In this document: one piece after another, positions 8,121 through 16,326 of the stretch
Numbering within the stretch: position 1 is the first letter of the stretch
Layout of the letters: every line of letters begins with the position of its first letter
Assembly: GCF_000507185.2 (NCBI RefSeq)
Contig: NZ_AYTM02000002.1
Coordinates: 1,139,501 to 1,203,500 of the forward strand
Direction of reading: 5' to 3'
Origin: Pseudomonas syringae KCTC 12500
GTDB taxonomy: Bacteria > Pseudomonadota > Gammaproteobacteria > Pseudomonadales > Pseudomonadaceae
Length of the DNA: 64,000 nt
Translations under genes and position numbers: made by a program
The notes under the pieces: generated by a model
The model's input: only the letters and a program-made list of their open reading frames with translations
What the model was told of the DNA's origin: nothing
Database searches by the model: none

Positions 8121-8677
8121 GCGAAATCTTCGAGCAGCGGATAGAACTCGGCGAAATCCGCACTCAAGGGCTGGTACAGCGCCTGCAGTTCCTGCATGCC
8201 GCCGGCCAGCCCTTCGGGTTTTGACAAGCGTCGGGATATGCCGCTCAACACCTGCTCAAGCACCTCGAAATCCCGATACGACCCCAGCCAGTCCTGCGCG
8301 GCCATGCGCGGTGCGATCAGCGCCAGCCGCTCGGGCAATTGCGGCTCGGCAGCCAGCGTGCCATAGACTTTGCGGGTGAATGCGTCCAACGGCAGGTCGG
8401 CGTAACGATGCCAGTCGCGCGCCAGGCAATGATCGAAAAAGACATCGAGCATGATGCCCGCATAACGCCGTCTCTGGAGCGGAAAGCGGGCAATGGAAGC
8501 CTTGATCAGCGGATGACTGTCAGTGAAGGCGTCGATGCTACGGTGCAGACGAATCGCCGCTTCGAGTTCCGCAGGAAAACGTCCCGGCAGCGGACCTTTG
8601 ACGAAGTCGCCATACAGGCTGCCAAGCAATTGAGCGGGCCGGTGCCCGCCAAGATGAAGATGTGCCAAGTAGTTCAT
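8078..8677 (-). CDS. acpH: ACP phosphodiesterase (AcpH/DUF479 family)
   Basis: 199-residue protein of the AcpH family, which hydrolyses the 4'-phosphopantetheine group from holo-acyl carrier protein. MNYLAHLHL at the start, GDFVKG, LHRSIDAFTDSHP and DVFFDHCLARDW with its metal-ligand His/Asp residues are family hallmarks. The length matches. I took the ATG at 8677 as start, because upstream in-frame codons do not fit the family. The end overlaps the convergent olsA by 43 bp. ACP turnover next to an ACP-dependent lipid pathway is suggestive but not proof of a link. Confidence 0.85.
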   Translation of the reverse strand: MNYLAHLHLGGHRPAQLLGSLYGDFVKGPLPGRFPAELEAAIRLHRSIDAFTDSHPLIKASIARFPLQRRRYAGIMLDVFFDHCLARDWHRYADLPLDAFTRKVYGTLAAEPQLPERLALIAPRMAAQDWLGSYRDFEVLEQVLSGISRRLSKPEGLAGGMQELQALYQPLSADFAEFYPLLEDFAQAALAGRETTSLG

Positions 8678-8713
8678 GGCTGCAAGCCTAGGCCGCTTTC
8701 GGGCCCACTGTCC

Positions 8714-8816
8714 ATATATCGTTATAACCCGATATAGCGATTTCACTGATCCTAAGCACATAATCATATTTGTATATCGCGAAATACAGATATAAGGTTC
8801 GCTCTATCGCGATATA
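8714..8816. promoter_or_regulatory. Cluster of ATATCG palindromes, putative ArsR operators
   Basis: Three AT-rich dyads precede the arsR-type gene: ATATATCG...CGATATA (8714-8736), GTATATCGCGAAATAC (8772-8787) and CTATCGCGATATA (8804-8816, core ATCGCGAT). They share the half-site TATCG/CGATA and straddle the likely promoter of the regulator-exporter-reductase operon. Autoregulation by the encoded ArsR protein is the simplest inference. Confidence 0.5.
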
Positions 8817-8841
8817 ACGCTACACCGCCTGTGAGAACGAC

Positions 8842-9156
8842 ATGCCTATCGACCTCGACGACATAATAAAAGCCCTGGCCCACCCGGTCCGCCGAGAAAT
8901 CCTGACCTGGCTGAAGAACCCCCGCGCAAGCTTTCCCGCCCAGGAATACTCGATCGAACACGGCGTGTGCGCCGGACAGATCGATCAGCGTGCGGGATTG
9001 TCACAATCCACTGTCTCGGCCCATCTGGCGACCTTGCAACGCGCTGGTCTGATCAGCAGCAAGAAGGTCGGCCAATGGCATTTCTTCAGACGCAACGAAG
9101 AAGTCATACAGGCATTCGTTCAGGCGCTGGTTGAAGAACTGAACAACCCGACCTGA
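8842..9156 (+). CDS. ArsR family transcriptional regulator
   Basis: 104-residue winged-helix repressor. The HTH is GLSQSTVSAHLATLQRAGL, followed by the wing KVGQWHFFRRNE. It lacks the CVC metal site of arsenic-type ArsR and has a single Cys (C43 in HGVCAG). This would suit thiol-based sensing of electrophiles or quinones, but that is inference. It precedes an MFS exporter and an Old Yellow Enzyme reductase on the same strand (gaps of 29 and 21 bp). The palindromes upstream suggest it represses this operon. Confidence 0.85.
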   Translation: MPIDLDDIIKALAHPVRREILTWLKNPRASFPAQEYSIEHGVCAGQIDQRAGLSQSTVSAHLATLQRAGLISSKKVGQWHFFRRNEEVIQAFVQALVEELNNPT

Positions 9157-9185
9157 TTTTCCAACGTTTACCAGGAGCTGCCCCC

Positions 9186-10352
9186 GTGCCTCTTTCGCTA
9201 CTCATTCTGGCCCTGAGCGCCTTCGCCATCGGCACCACCGAATTCGTCATCATGGGCCTGCTGCCCGATGTAGCGGCCGACCTTGGCGTATCGATCCCCG
9301 GCGCAGGCTGGCTGGTGACCGGCTACGCGCTGGGTGTCGCCGTTGGTGCGCCGTTCATGGCCATGGCCACGGCAAAACTGCCGCGCAAGGCGGCGCTGGT
9401 CACGCTGATGGGGATTTTCATCATCGGCAACCTGCTCTGTGCGCTGGCCAGTGACTACAACGTCCTGATGTTCGCCCGCGTGGTGACTGCACTGTGTCAC
9501 GGTGCGTTCTTCGGCATCGGTTCGGTGGTTGCCGCAGGTCTGGTGCCCGCCAACCGGCGTGCCTCAGCGGTGGCCTTGATGTTCACCGGCCTGACCCTGG
9601 CCAACGTACTGGGCGTGCCGCTGGGTACTGCGCTGGGTCAATACGCAGGCTGGCGCTCGACGTTCTGGGCCGTCACGGTCATCGGCGTGATTGCGCTGAT
9701 CGGCCTGATCCGCTTCCTGCCGACCAACCGCAATGAAGAAAAGCTCGACATGCGCGCTGAACTGGGCGCTCTGCGAGGGGCCGGCATCTGGCTGTCGCTG
9801 ACCATGACTGCGCTGTTCTCGGCGTCCATGTTTACCCTGTTCACTTACATTGCTCCGCTGCTGGGCGAAGTCACCGGTGTACCGCCCAACGGCGTGACCT
9901 GGACCCTGTTGCTGATCGGCCTGGGCCTGACCGCCGGCAACGTGATCGGCGGCAAGATGGCCGACCGCCGCCTGTCGTCCACGCTGATTGGCGTATTCGT
10001 CTCGATGGCGGTGATCTCCACCGTGCTCAGCTGGACCAGCACCGCGCTGATCCCGGCTGAAATCACCCTGTTCCTCTGGGCAGTCGCAGCCTTCGCTGCC
10101 GTCCCGGCCCTGCAGATCAACGTGGTGACGTTCGGCAAAGCCGCACCGAACCTGGTTTCAACCCTGAACATCGGCGCCTTCAACGTCGGCAACGCGCTGG
10201 GCGCCTGGGTCGGTGGCAGCGTCATCGCCCACGGTCTGGGCCTGACCAGCGTACCGCTGGCTGCCGCCATCCTGGCCGTGCTGGCGCTGCTGATTACCCT
10301 GATTACATTTCGTCAGACCGGCAACCCCGATCTGGCCCCTGCTACGCATTGA
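9186..10352 (+). CDS. MFS exporter, DHA1 family (AraJ/YdhP-like)
   Basis: 388-residue, 12-helix major facilitator. It begins LLILALSAFAIGTTEFVIMG, the signature start of the AraJ/YdhP/PbuE-type drug:H+ antiporter group, and contains the GxLADRxG-like loops (PRKAALV, GKMADRRL). It probably exports a small toxic compound or its reduced product. The GTG start at 9186 is preceded by AGGAG. It sits between the ArsR regulator and an ene-reductase, which together look like a detoxification operon. The substrate is unknown. Confidence 0.87.
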   Translation: MPLSLLILALSAFAIGTTEFVIMGLLPDVAADLGVSIPGAGWLVTGYALGVAVGAPFMAMATAKLPRKAALVTLMGIFIIGNLLCALASDYNVLMFARVVTALCHGAFFGIGSVVAAGLVPANRRASAVALMFTGLTLANVLGVPLGTALGQYAGWRSTFWAVTVIGVIALIGLIRFLPTNRNEEKLDMRAELGALRGAGIWLSLTMTALFSASMFTLFTYIAPLLGEVTGVPPNGVTWTLLLIGLGLTAGNVIGGKMADRRLSSTLIGVFVSMAVISTVLSWTSTALIPAEITLFLWAVAAFAAVPALQINVVTFGKAAPNLVSTLNIGAFNVGNALGAWVGGSVIAHGLGLTSVPLAAAILAVLALLITLITFRQTGNPDLAPATH

Positions 10353-10373
10353 TCAATTACGAGGATTAGACAC

Positions 10374-11423
10374 ATGACGACTATCTTTGACCCGATCACC
10401 CTGGGCGATCTGCAACTGCCCAACCGCATCATCATGGCCCCACTGACGCGCTGCCGTGCCGATGAAGGCCGTGTGCCGAACGCGATGATGGCCGAGTATT
10501 ACGTTCAGCGCGCCTCGGCCGGCCTGATCCTGACCGAAGCCACTTCCGTCACCCCAATGGGCGTGGGCTACCCCGACACCCCGGGCATCTGGTCCAACGA
10601 CCAGGTGCGTGGCTGGAGCAACATCACCAAGGCCGTGCACAACGCCGGTGGCCGCATCGCCCTGCAGTTGTGGCACGTGGGCCGTATTTCCCACCCTTCC
10701 TACCTGAACGGTGAAACGCCGGTCGCGCCGAGTGCCATCGCCGCCGAAGGCCACGTCAGCCTGATGCGTCCGATCACTCCACTGCCAACCCCGCGCGCGC
10801 TGGAACTGGCGGAAATCGGTGACATCGTCGAGGCCTATCGCGTCGGTGCGGAAAACGCCAAGGCTGCGGGCTTCGACGGCGTGGAAGTGCATGGCGCCAA
10901 CGGCTATCTGCTTGAACAGTTCCTGCTGACCGGTAGCAACCAGCGCACCGACGAGTACGGCGGTTCGGTGGAAAATCGTGCGCGTCTGCTCCTCGAAGTG
11001 ACCGACGCAGTCATCGATGTCTGGGGCGCTGGCCGTGTAGGTGTTCACCTCTCACCTCGCTTCGACATGCACGACATGAGCGATGCAAATCGTACTGAAA
11101 CCTTCAGCTACGTGGCCAAAGAGCTCGGCAAGCGCGGTATCGCGTTCATCTGTGCCCGTGAGCATGATGCTGAAGACAGCCTCGGCCCACAGCTGAAGAA
11201 GGATTTCGGCGGCGTCTATATCGCCAATGAAAAATTCACCAAGGACACGGCCAACGCCTGGCTGGCAGAAGGCAAGGCCGACGCCATTGCCTTTGGCGTG
11301 CCGTACATCGCCAACCCGGACCTGCCTGAGCGTCTGGCCAGCGATGCGCCTCTGAATGAAGCCCATCCGGAGACGTTCTACGCCAAAGGGCCAGTCGGCT
11401 ATATCGACTACCCACGGATGTAA
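10374..11423 (+). CDS. Old Yellow Enzyme ene-reductase (NemA/XenB-like)
   Basis: 349-residue FMN-dependent alkene/nitro reductase of the Old Yellow Enzyme family. It shows N-terminal MAPLTRCRA, substrate-binding HGANGYLLEQFL (with catalytic His/Asn pair upstream in LQLWHVGR), and C-terminal FGVPYIANPDLP. Members reduce activated C=C bonds such as N-ethylmaleimide, enones and nitro-esters using NADPH. It is the last gene of the arsR-MFS operon and is followed by a strong terminator. The exact paralogue (nemA versus xenB) is not settled. Confidence 0.88.
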   Translation: MTTIFDPITLGDLQLPNRIIMAPLTRCRADEGRVPNAMMAEYYVQRASAGLILTEATSVTPMGVGYPDTPGIWSNDQVRGWSNITKAVHNAGGRIALQLWHVGRISHPSYLNGETPVAPSAIAAEGHVSLMRPITPLPTPRALELAEIGDIVEAYRVGAENAKAAGFDGVEVHGANGYLLEQFLLTGSNQRTDEYGGSVENRARLLLEVTDAVIDVWGAGRVGVHLSPRFDMHDMSDANRTETFSYVAKELGKRGIAFICAREHDAEDSLGPQLKKDFGGVYIANEKFTKDTANAWLAEGKADAIAFGVPYIANPDLPERLASDAPLNEAHPETFYAKGPVGYIDYPRM

Positions 11424-11442
11424 ACCGCTGTCGTGAAAGCAG

Positions 11443-11475
11443 AAACCCCGATTCGCAGGAATCGGGGTTTCTTTG
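11443..11475 (+). terminator. Intrinsic terminator after ene-reductase
   Basis: Perfect 11-bp stem AAACCCCGATT / AATCGGGGTTT with a 6-nt loop, followed by CTTTGT. It ends the arsR-MFS-reductase operon. Confidence 0.85.
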
Positions 11476-11549
11476 TATCTGCACCTGAATTTTCTGGCCA
11501 GTGCTCCCTGGTCGACCTGCCGCACTGACGGCGGCAGATGCTGCCAGGG

Positions 11550-12401
11550 TCAACGGCGTGCGTTGAGCTGTTGCGACAGGTTCTGGATCTGGCTGGTCAG
11601 GGTATTGATGTTACGAGTCACCTGAGCACGAAACGCATCGAACTCGGCCGTATTGGCTTGCGCTGAAGGAGCCGGGCGGTTTTCCTGTTCACTTTTCAGC
11701 ACCATCAGGTCCTGTTCCAGGCGCTCTACAGCGGCAGACGGGTTGCCCTGCTTTTTCAACGTGGCGACATCGGCTGCCACGCTTTTGATCTGCGCATCCA
11801 GCTTGCCCTGATCGGCCTGAGCGGTCTTCAGGTCAGGCAACGCCGCCTTCAGGGTGGTCAGTTCAGCGACGACGCTTTTGAGCTGCTCCTGCAACTGCGC
11901 GTTTTCACTCTGCTGCTGGGCGGTTTGCGCGGCCATCTGCTCCAGACGCTTGTCGAGACTGCCCTGTTGGCCTTCGACACCTTCACGCTGTTTATCCTGA
12001 TCTTCCAGTTGCGCTTCGAGCAACTTGATACGCTGCTTGAGCGCCTCGCCATCACTGGAAAGCGCTTCGGTCGCGACGACCTTGCCGGAAATATCCTGCA
12101 AGCGCCCGGCTGCTTCTTCGCTGATGCGCGCAAAGCTTTCCTGAGTCGCTACCAACTGCTGTTCCATCAGGGAAACCTGCTGAAAGCTCCACCAGCCCAG
12201 ACCGCAGAAGGCGATGAACAACGCACCGACCAACGCCCACAAAGGCCCGGTGCTCGGCGCCTTGACCTTGACTACAGGCGTGGTGCGCGAATAGACGGTG
12301 GTGCGCTCGCGTGCGCCATTGCTCGGCGCGAAGTCGTCGTCATCGTCCTTGGCACTCAGGCTGGGAACGTCATCGACGTCGTCGTAGGGATCGTTGCGCA
12401 T
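11550..12401 (-). CDS. Single-pass membrane protein with long coiled coil
   Basis: 283-residue protein with an acidic cytoplasmic N-terminus (residues 1-50, DDDDDF), one transmembrane helix (about 53-75, LWALVGALFIAFCGLGWW) and a periplasmic Gln-rich coiled coil to the C-terminus. It is conserved in pseudomonads by my recollection and sometimes labelled ATPase, but no nucleotide-binding motif is present. The role is unknown; a structural or scaffold part in the envelope is plausible. The gene stands alone between the ene-reductase and the epimerase-like gene. Confidence 0.75.
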   Translation of the reverse strand: MRNDPYDDVDDVPSLSAKDDDDDFAPSNGARERTTVYSRTTPVVKVKAPSTGPLWALVGALFIAFCGLGWWSFQQVSLMEQQLVATQESFARISEEAAGRLQDISGKVVATEALSSDGEALKQRIKLLEAQLEDQDKQREGVEGQQGSLDKRLEQMAAQTAQQQSENAQLQEQLKSVVAELTTLKAALPDLKTAQADQGKLDAQIKSVAADVATLKKQGNPSAAVERLEQDLMVLKSEQENRPAPSAQANTAEFDAFRAQVTRNINTLTSQIQNLSQQLNARR

Positions 12402-12485
12402 GAATAACCCTTCAGGAAGCTGTTAAATCAAAGTTGGGCAGTATAACAACAGCGCAGAATCAATCTCACTGTGCTACTGCCGCAT

Positions 12486-13478
12486 TCAGATCGCGTGCTG
12501 TGCCTGCCACCAGCCACAGAATTCATCCAGCGCCGCCCACAGGCTGACCTGAGGCTGATAATCCAGATAATGCCTGGCGCGGCTGATATCAAGCGTAAAA
12601 TCCGTGTTCATGACCTGCATGCCCACTCTCGACAGGGTAGGTTCAGGTCTGCCCGGCCACAGCATACAGGCAGCCTCATTGATCGCCGCGGCGCTGTAGG
12701 CCAGCCCGTACGAACGATAACGGGTAGCCTGCGGCAAGTGCATCTGGCGCATCACGTAATTGATCGCGTCCCACAGCGGGACCGGCGTGCCATTGCTGAT
12801 GTTGTAGGCCTTGCCCAGTGCCGAACCCGTTGCCAGCAAGCTGCTCAGCAGGGCTTCGTTAAGGTTCTGCATGCTGGTGAAGTCCACCACGTTCAAGCCA
12901 TTGCCGACGATCGACAGGCGCCTCTTGCGCTGCATGTGCAGCAAACGCGGGAAAATGCTGTTATCGCCCGCGCCGGTGACAAAGCGTGGCCGCAGGGCAA
13001 TGACTTCCAGCCCGAATTCTTCGGCACCAAAGACTTTTTGCTCGGCCAGGTATTTGGTGGCCGCGTAGTGATTGTGAAAGCGCTTGGGCACCTGCTCTTC
13101 CTTGATCCCGCGGTGCGAGTGCCCATCAAAGTAGATCGACGGCGAGGAAAGATGAACCAGCCGTCGTACCCTTTGTTTCAGGCAGCCCTCGACGATGTTT
13201 TCAGTGAGCTGCACGTTGCCCTGCATGAAATCCTGGCGACGTCCCCACGTACCGACCGAGCCTGCGCAATGCACGACCGCTTCCACGTCATCGCACAATG
13301 CGCGCACCAGATAGGGATCGGCGAGGTCGCCCTGGATAAACTCGGCACCGCGCCTGACCAGGTGCTCGACACCTTCGGCACGACGGCCATTGATCCGCAC
13401 GCTCATGCCCTGCTCAAGGGCAAAACGCGCAAAGCGTCCGCCGATGAAGCCGCTCGCGCCGGTGACCAGAATCTTCAT
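12486..13478 (-). CDS. NAD-dependent epimerase/dehydratase (3-beta-HSD-like)
   Basis: 330-residue extended short-chain dehydrogenase. The N-terminal Rossmann motif is TGASGFIGG (residues 7-15), and the active-site Tyr-Lys is in YAATK (HNHYAATKYLAEQ). It most resembles sterol/3-beta-hydroxysteroid-dehydrogenase-like epimerases of pseudomonads. Its substrate is unknown; in other bacteria such proteins act on sugars, steroids or long-chain ketones. There is no operon partner: the convergent and divergent neighbours belong to other processes. Confidence 0.8.
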   Translation of the reverse strand: MKILVTGASGFIGGRFARFALEQGMSVRINGRRAEGVEHLVRRGAEFIQGDLADPYLVRALCDDVEAVVHCAGSVGTWGRRQDFMQGNVQLTENIVEGCLKQRVRRLVHLSSPSIYFDGHSHRGIKEEQVPKRFHNHYAATKYLAEQKVFGAEEFGLEVIALRPRFVTGAGDNSIFPRLLHMQRKRRLSIVGNGLNVVDFTSMQNLNEALLSSLLATGSALGKAYNISNGTPVPLWDAINYVMRQMHLPQATRYRSYGLAYSAAAINEAACMLWPGRPEPTLSRVGMQVMNTDFTLDISRARHYLDYQPQVSLWAALDEFCGWWQAQHAI

Positions 13479-13551
13479 TTACCGCTCCATTAACGCGTCT
13501 GCAGGAAAGGAAAACCCTGCCTGCATGGATTACACATGATCCTGTTGACGA

Positions 13552-14451
13552 TCAGTCTTCGCTCAGCGGCACCAGCCAGTGAGCCGAATGTTGCGCAAGA
13601 TGTTCGGTGAGGCGCGTCAGAAGCTGCCCACCATTGCGCCAATGATGCCAGTAGAGCGGTACATCGATGCAACGGTCCGGCAGCAATTCGAGCAGCGTGC
13701 CGTTGCGCAACTGGTCGCGCACCTGCAACTCGGGCGCCAGCCCCCAGCCCATCCCCGCCTCGATCATACGGATGAAACCCTCGGAGGACGGACACAAATG
13801 ATGCTCGAAGCCGTCCTGAACACCCAGCAGTGCCAGATAACGATGCTGCAGAAGATCGTCCGGCCCGTATACCAGAGCTGCGGATCTGACGAGCGCTTCA
13901 GGGCTGACGCCGTCCGGAAAGTGGCGGGCGATGAACGCCGGACTGGCCAGCGCCCGGTAGCGCATGGCCCCCAGTAACTGGCTGCGGGCCCCGGCCACCG
14001 GACGCTCGCTGCCACACAGGCAAGCCGCTACCTCACCGGCGCGCATGCGCTTAAGGCCTACGTCCTGATCTTCGACAACCAGATCCAGCAGCAAACGGTG
14101 TTGCGTACAAAACGCGCCAATGGCTGGCGCCCACCAGGTTGCCAGACTGTCGGCATTCAAGGCGATGCGCAAACGCTCGGGCATGCCCTCCTCGTCCAGT
14201 GCTGGCACCTGACTTTGCAGGTCGCGCTCCAGCAAACGGACCTGCTGCACGTGATTGAGCAGCCGCCGGCCAATGTCGGTAGGGCTCGGCGGCGTGGCGC
14301 GCACCAGCACTGGCAGGCCAATGCGTGCCTCCAGCAATTTGATGCGTTGCGAGACCGCTGACTGGGAAAGCCCGAGCACCTGAGCGGCACGCTCGAAGCC
14401 GGCTTGCTCGATCACGGCCGCCAGCGCCGACAGCAATTTATAGTCGAACAT
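13552..14451 (-). CDS. argP: LysR family regulator ArgP (IciA)
   Basis: 299-residue LysR-type regulator. The N-terminal HTH (AAQVLGLSQSAVSQRIKLLEA) is followed by an effector domain. The start MFDYKLLSALAAVIEQAGFERAA is characteristic of ArgP/LysG, the arginine/lysine-sensing activator of the exporter gene argO/lysE. It is divergent from exactly such an exporter with a 94-bp shared promoter region, which strongly supports the call. Confidence 0.88.
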   Translation of the reverse strand: MFDYKLLSALAAVIEQAGFERAAQVLGLSQSAVSQRIKLLEARIGLPVLVRATPPSPTDIGRRLLNHVQQVRLLERDLQSQVPALDEEGMPERLRIALNADSLATWWAPAIGAFCTQHRLLLDLVVEDQDVGLKRMRAGEVAACLCGSERPVAGARSQLLGAMRYRALASPAFIARHFPDGVSPEALVRSAALVYGPDDLLQHRYLALLGVQDGFEHHLCPSSEGFIRMIEAGMGWGLAPELQVRDQLRNGTLLELLPDRCIDVPLYWHHWRNGGQLLTRLTEHLAQHSAHWLVPLSED

Positions 14452-14545
14452 CAGTTTTCCTAATGAGCGATGAAGATTATTGGTTTTCCTTATATCTCTC
14501 CACCCATAAGAATGGCCATCTGAATCTGCTCAACGGAACATCCTT

Positions 14546-15148
14546 ATGTGGCAAAGCTACCTCAATGGGCTGCTGATCGCGGCAGGCCTGATCATGGCTA
14601 TCGGAACTCAAAATGCTTTTGTGCTGGCTCAGGGCCTGCGTCGCGAACATCATGTGGCCGTGGCGATGCTGTGCATCGTCTGCGACGCCATCCTGGTAGC
14701 GGCAGGTGTGTTCGGCCTGGCCAATGTACTGGCACAGAATCCGACCCTGCTGGCGGTGGCGCGCTGGGGCGGCGTGATATTTCTCAGCTGGTACGGCCTG
14801 CAGGCATTGCGCCGCGCCTGCTCGCGGCAAAGCCTGGAGCACAGTGCAGCGGTCGGCAGAAAATCGCTGCGCACCGTGTTGCTCAGCGCACTGGCCGTCA
14901 CCTTGCTGAACCCGCACGTCTATCTGGACACCGTGTTGCTGATTGGCTCGCTGGGCGCGCAACAGGGCGTACCTGGCGCGTATGTCGCCGGCGCAGCCAG
15001 CGCCTCGCTGCTGTGGTTCTCGAGCCTGGCCCTGGGCGCGGCATGGCTGGCTCCCTGGCTGGCGCGCCCTGCCACCTGGCGCATGCTGGACCTGATGATC
15101 GCGGTGATGATGTTCAGCGTGGCCTTCCAGTTGATCCGCTCAGCCTGA
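14546..15148 (+). CDS. argO: LysE/ArgO family basic amino acid exporter
   Basis: 200-residue inner-membrane exporter with about five to six helices. The family signature GTQNAFVLAQGLRREH is at residues 19-34 and NPHVYLDTVLLIGSLG lies in the middle. It exports arginine and/or lysine to prevent toxic build-up. It is divergent from argP, which should activate it when intracellular arginine or lysine is high. Confidence 0.9.
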   Translation: MWQSYLNGLLIAAGLIMAIGTQNAFVLAQGLRREHHVAVAMLCIVCDAILVAAGVFGLANVLAQNPTLLAVARWGGVIFLSWYGLQALRRACSRQSLEHSAAVGRKSLRTVLLSALAVTLLNPHVYLDTVLLIGSLGAQQGVPGAYVAGAASASLLWFSSLALGAAWLAPWLARPATWRMLDLMIAVMMFSVAFQLIRSA

Positions 15149-15214
15149 CGGATTTCATGACCGCAGAGTCAAACGCGTGGGAACCTCTATCCCACACAGT
15201 TGTTGCGTGGTTAA

Positions 15215-15250
15215 GGCGCAGACCCGGTGCTATGATCCGGGGTCTGCGCC
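15215..15250. promoter_or_regulatory. Perfect hairpin upstream of sodB
   Basis: GGCGCAGACC (15215-15224) pairs with GGTCTGCGCC (15241-15250), extended by CGG/CCG inside, around a loop containing TATGAT. No T-run follows in either direction. It may be an operator dyad around the sodB promoter or an attenuating leader structure. The structure is clear but the role is inference. Confidence 0.4.
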
Positions 15251-15340
15251 GCAAAAGAGTAAAACTCCCGGTGCATGCTGTATCTGGCCGCCCGTGATCG
15301 GCCGTGCGACTACCGCAATTGACCTGAAAGGAGATAAACC

Positions 15341-15922
15341 ATGGCTTTTGAATTGCCGCCACTGCCCTACGCCAAAGACGCTCTGGTGCCGCACATTTCT
15401 GCGGAGACTCTGGAATATCACCACGACAAGCATCACAACACCTACGTCGTGAACCTGAACAACCTGGTGCCTGGCACCGAGTTCGAAGGCAAGACCCTGG
15501 AAGAGATCATCAAGACCTCCTCGGGCGGTATCTTCAACAACGCCGCTCAGGTCTGGAACCACACGTTCTACTGGAACTGCCTGGCCCCTAACGCTGGCGG
15601 CGAGCCTACCGGCGCTCTGGCCGAAGCCATCAACAAGGCATTCGGTTCCTTCGACAAGTTCAAGGAAGAGTTCAGCAAGACTTCCATCGGCACTTTCGGC
15701 TCCGGCTGGGGCTGGCTGGTGAAGAAGGCTGACGGTTCCCTGGCATTGGCCAGCACTATCGGTGCCGGCAACCCGCTGACCAGCGGCGACACCCCGCTGC
15801 TGACCTGCGATGTGTGGGAACACGCCTACTACATCGACTACCGCAATCTGCGTCCGAAGTACGTAGAAGCGTTCTGGAACCTGGTCAACTGGGACTTCGT
15901 GGCCAAGCAATTCGCAGCCTGA
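15341..15922 (+). CDS. sodB: Superoxide dismutase [Fe]
   Basis: 193-residue iron superoxide dismutase converting superoxide to O2 and H2O2 in the cytoplasm. Metal ligands lie in the expected motifs: the His of YHHDKHH, the His of WNHTFYW, and Asp/His of [11 protein letters not shown]. The Fe-type pattern includes [13 protein letters not shown] and [15 protein letters not shown] precedes the ATG. A terminator follows. Its place before bifA matches other pseudomonads. Confidence 0.96.
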   Translation: MAFELPPLPYAKDALVPHISAETLEYHHDKHHNTYVVNLNNLVPGTEFEGKTLEEIIKTSSGGIFNNAAQVWNHTFYWNCLAPNAGGEPTGALAEAINKAFGSFDKFKEEFSKTSIGTFGSGWGWLVKKADGSLALASTIGAGNPLTSGDTPLLTCDVWEHAYYIDYRNLRPKYVEAFWNLVNWDFVAKQFAA

Positions 15923-15936
15923 GTCCAGCGTCATCG

Positions 15937-15966
15937 AAAAAACCCGGCCTCGCGCCGGGTTTTTTA
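15937..15966 (+). terminator. Intrinsic terminator after sodB
   Basis: Stem AAAACCCGGC / GCCGGGTTTT with a 5-nt loop and a run of T. Strong, 15 bp after the sodB stop. Confidence 0.9.
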
Positions 15967-16326
15967 TGTTTTGCAGCCTGTACAGGCCGCTCACCAGACG
16001 CCTGTTTTACCGACGGCGTCGAACACCGGCCTGCCCGTCAGGCGAATCGCAAATCTTTTTTCGCCTGCCGCTCGTACTTTGTGTATTGTCAGAAAACGCT
16101 AGCTGACTCGTACCCCAACGTAATTCTCTATGACGTAATTCTTTACAGTGTTCTGCTCTAGTTACCTACATGGCCACCCGACACATTGAGGTGGCTTTGG
16201 CCAGCAGGTGCAAGGAACGCGAAGATCAGCAAGGCGCACCGGTTGTGACAAGGTCACAGCGTGCGGGTCTGGTTTTTCGAGGGTCATGAGGCGATATGCC
16301 CTGCGACACGAACTAAGGAACGGCCA
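15967..16326. promoter_or_regulatory. bifA leader region
   Basis: A 360-bp gap between sodB and bifA. It holds a direct repeat CGTAATTCT (16119-16127 and 16134-16142) and a perfect dyad TGTGAC-AAG-GTCACA (16244-16258). The dyad has CRP/Vfr-like TGTGA and TCACA halves, but with 5 rather than 6 bases between them. No small gene was seen. Any role in bifA control is inference. Confidence 0.3.

Noticed and set aside
12471..13493. 340-codon frame antisense to the epimerase-like gene
   Set aside because: The minus-strand gene has Rossmann and YxxxK motifs. The plus frame has no family features.
16261..16326. Upstream GTG start for bifA
   Set aside because: It has no ribosome-binding site and adds 22 residues not typical of BifA. 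The TTG at 16327 has well-spaced AAGGA.
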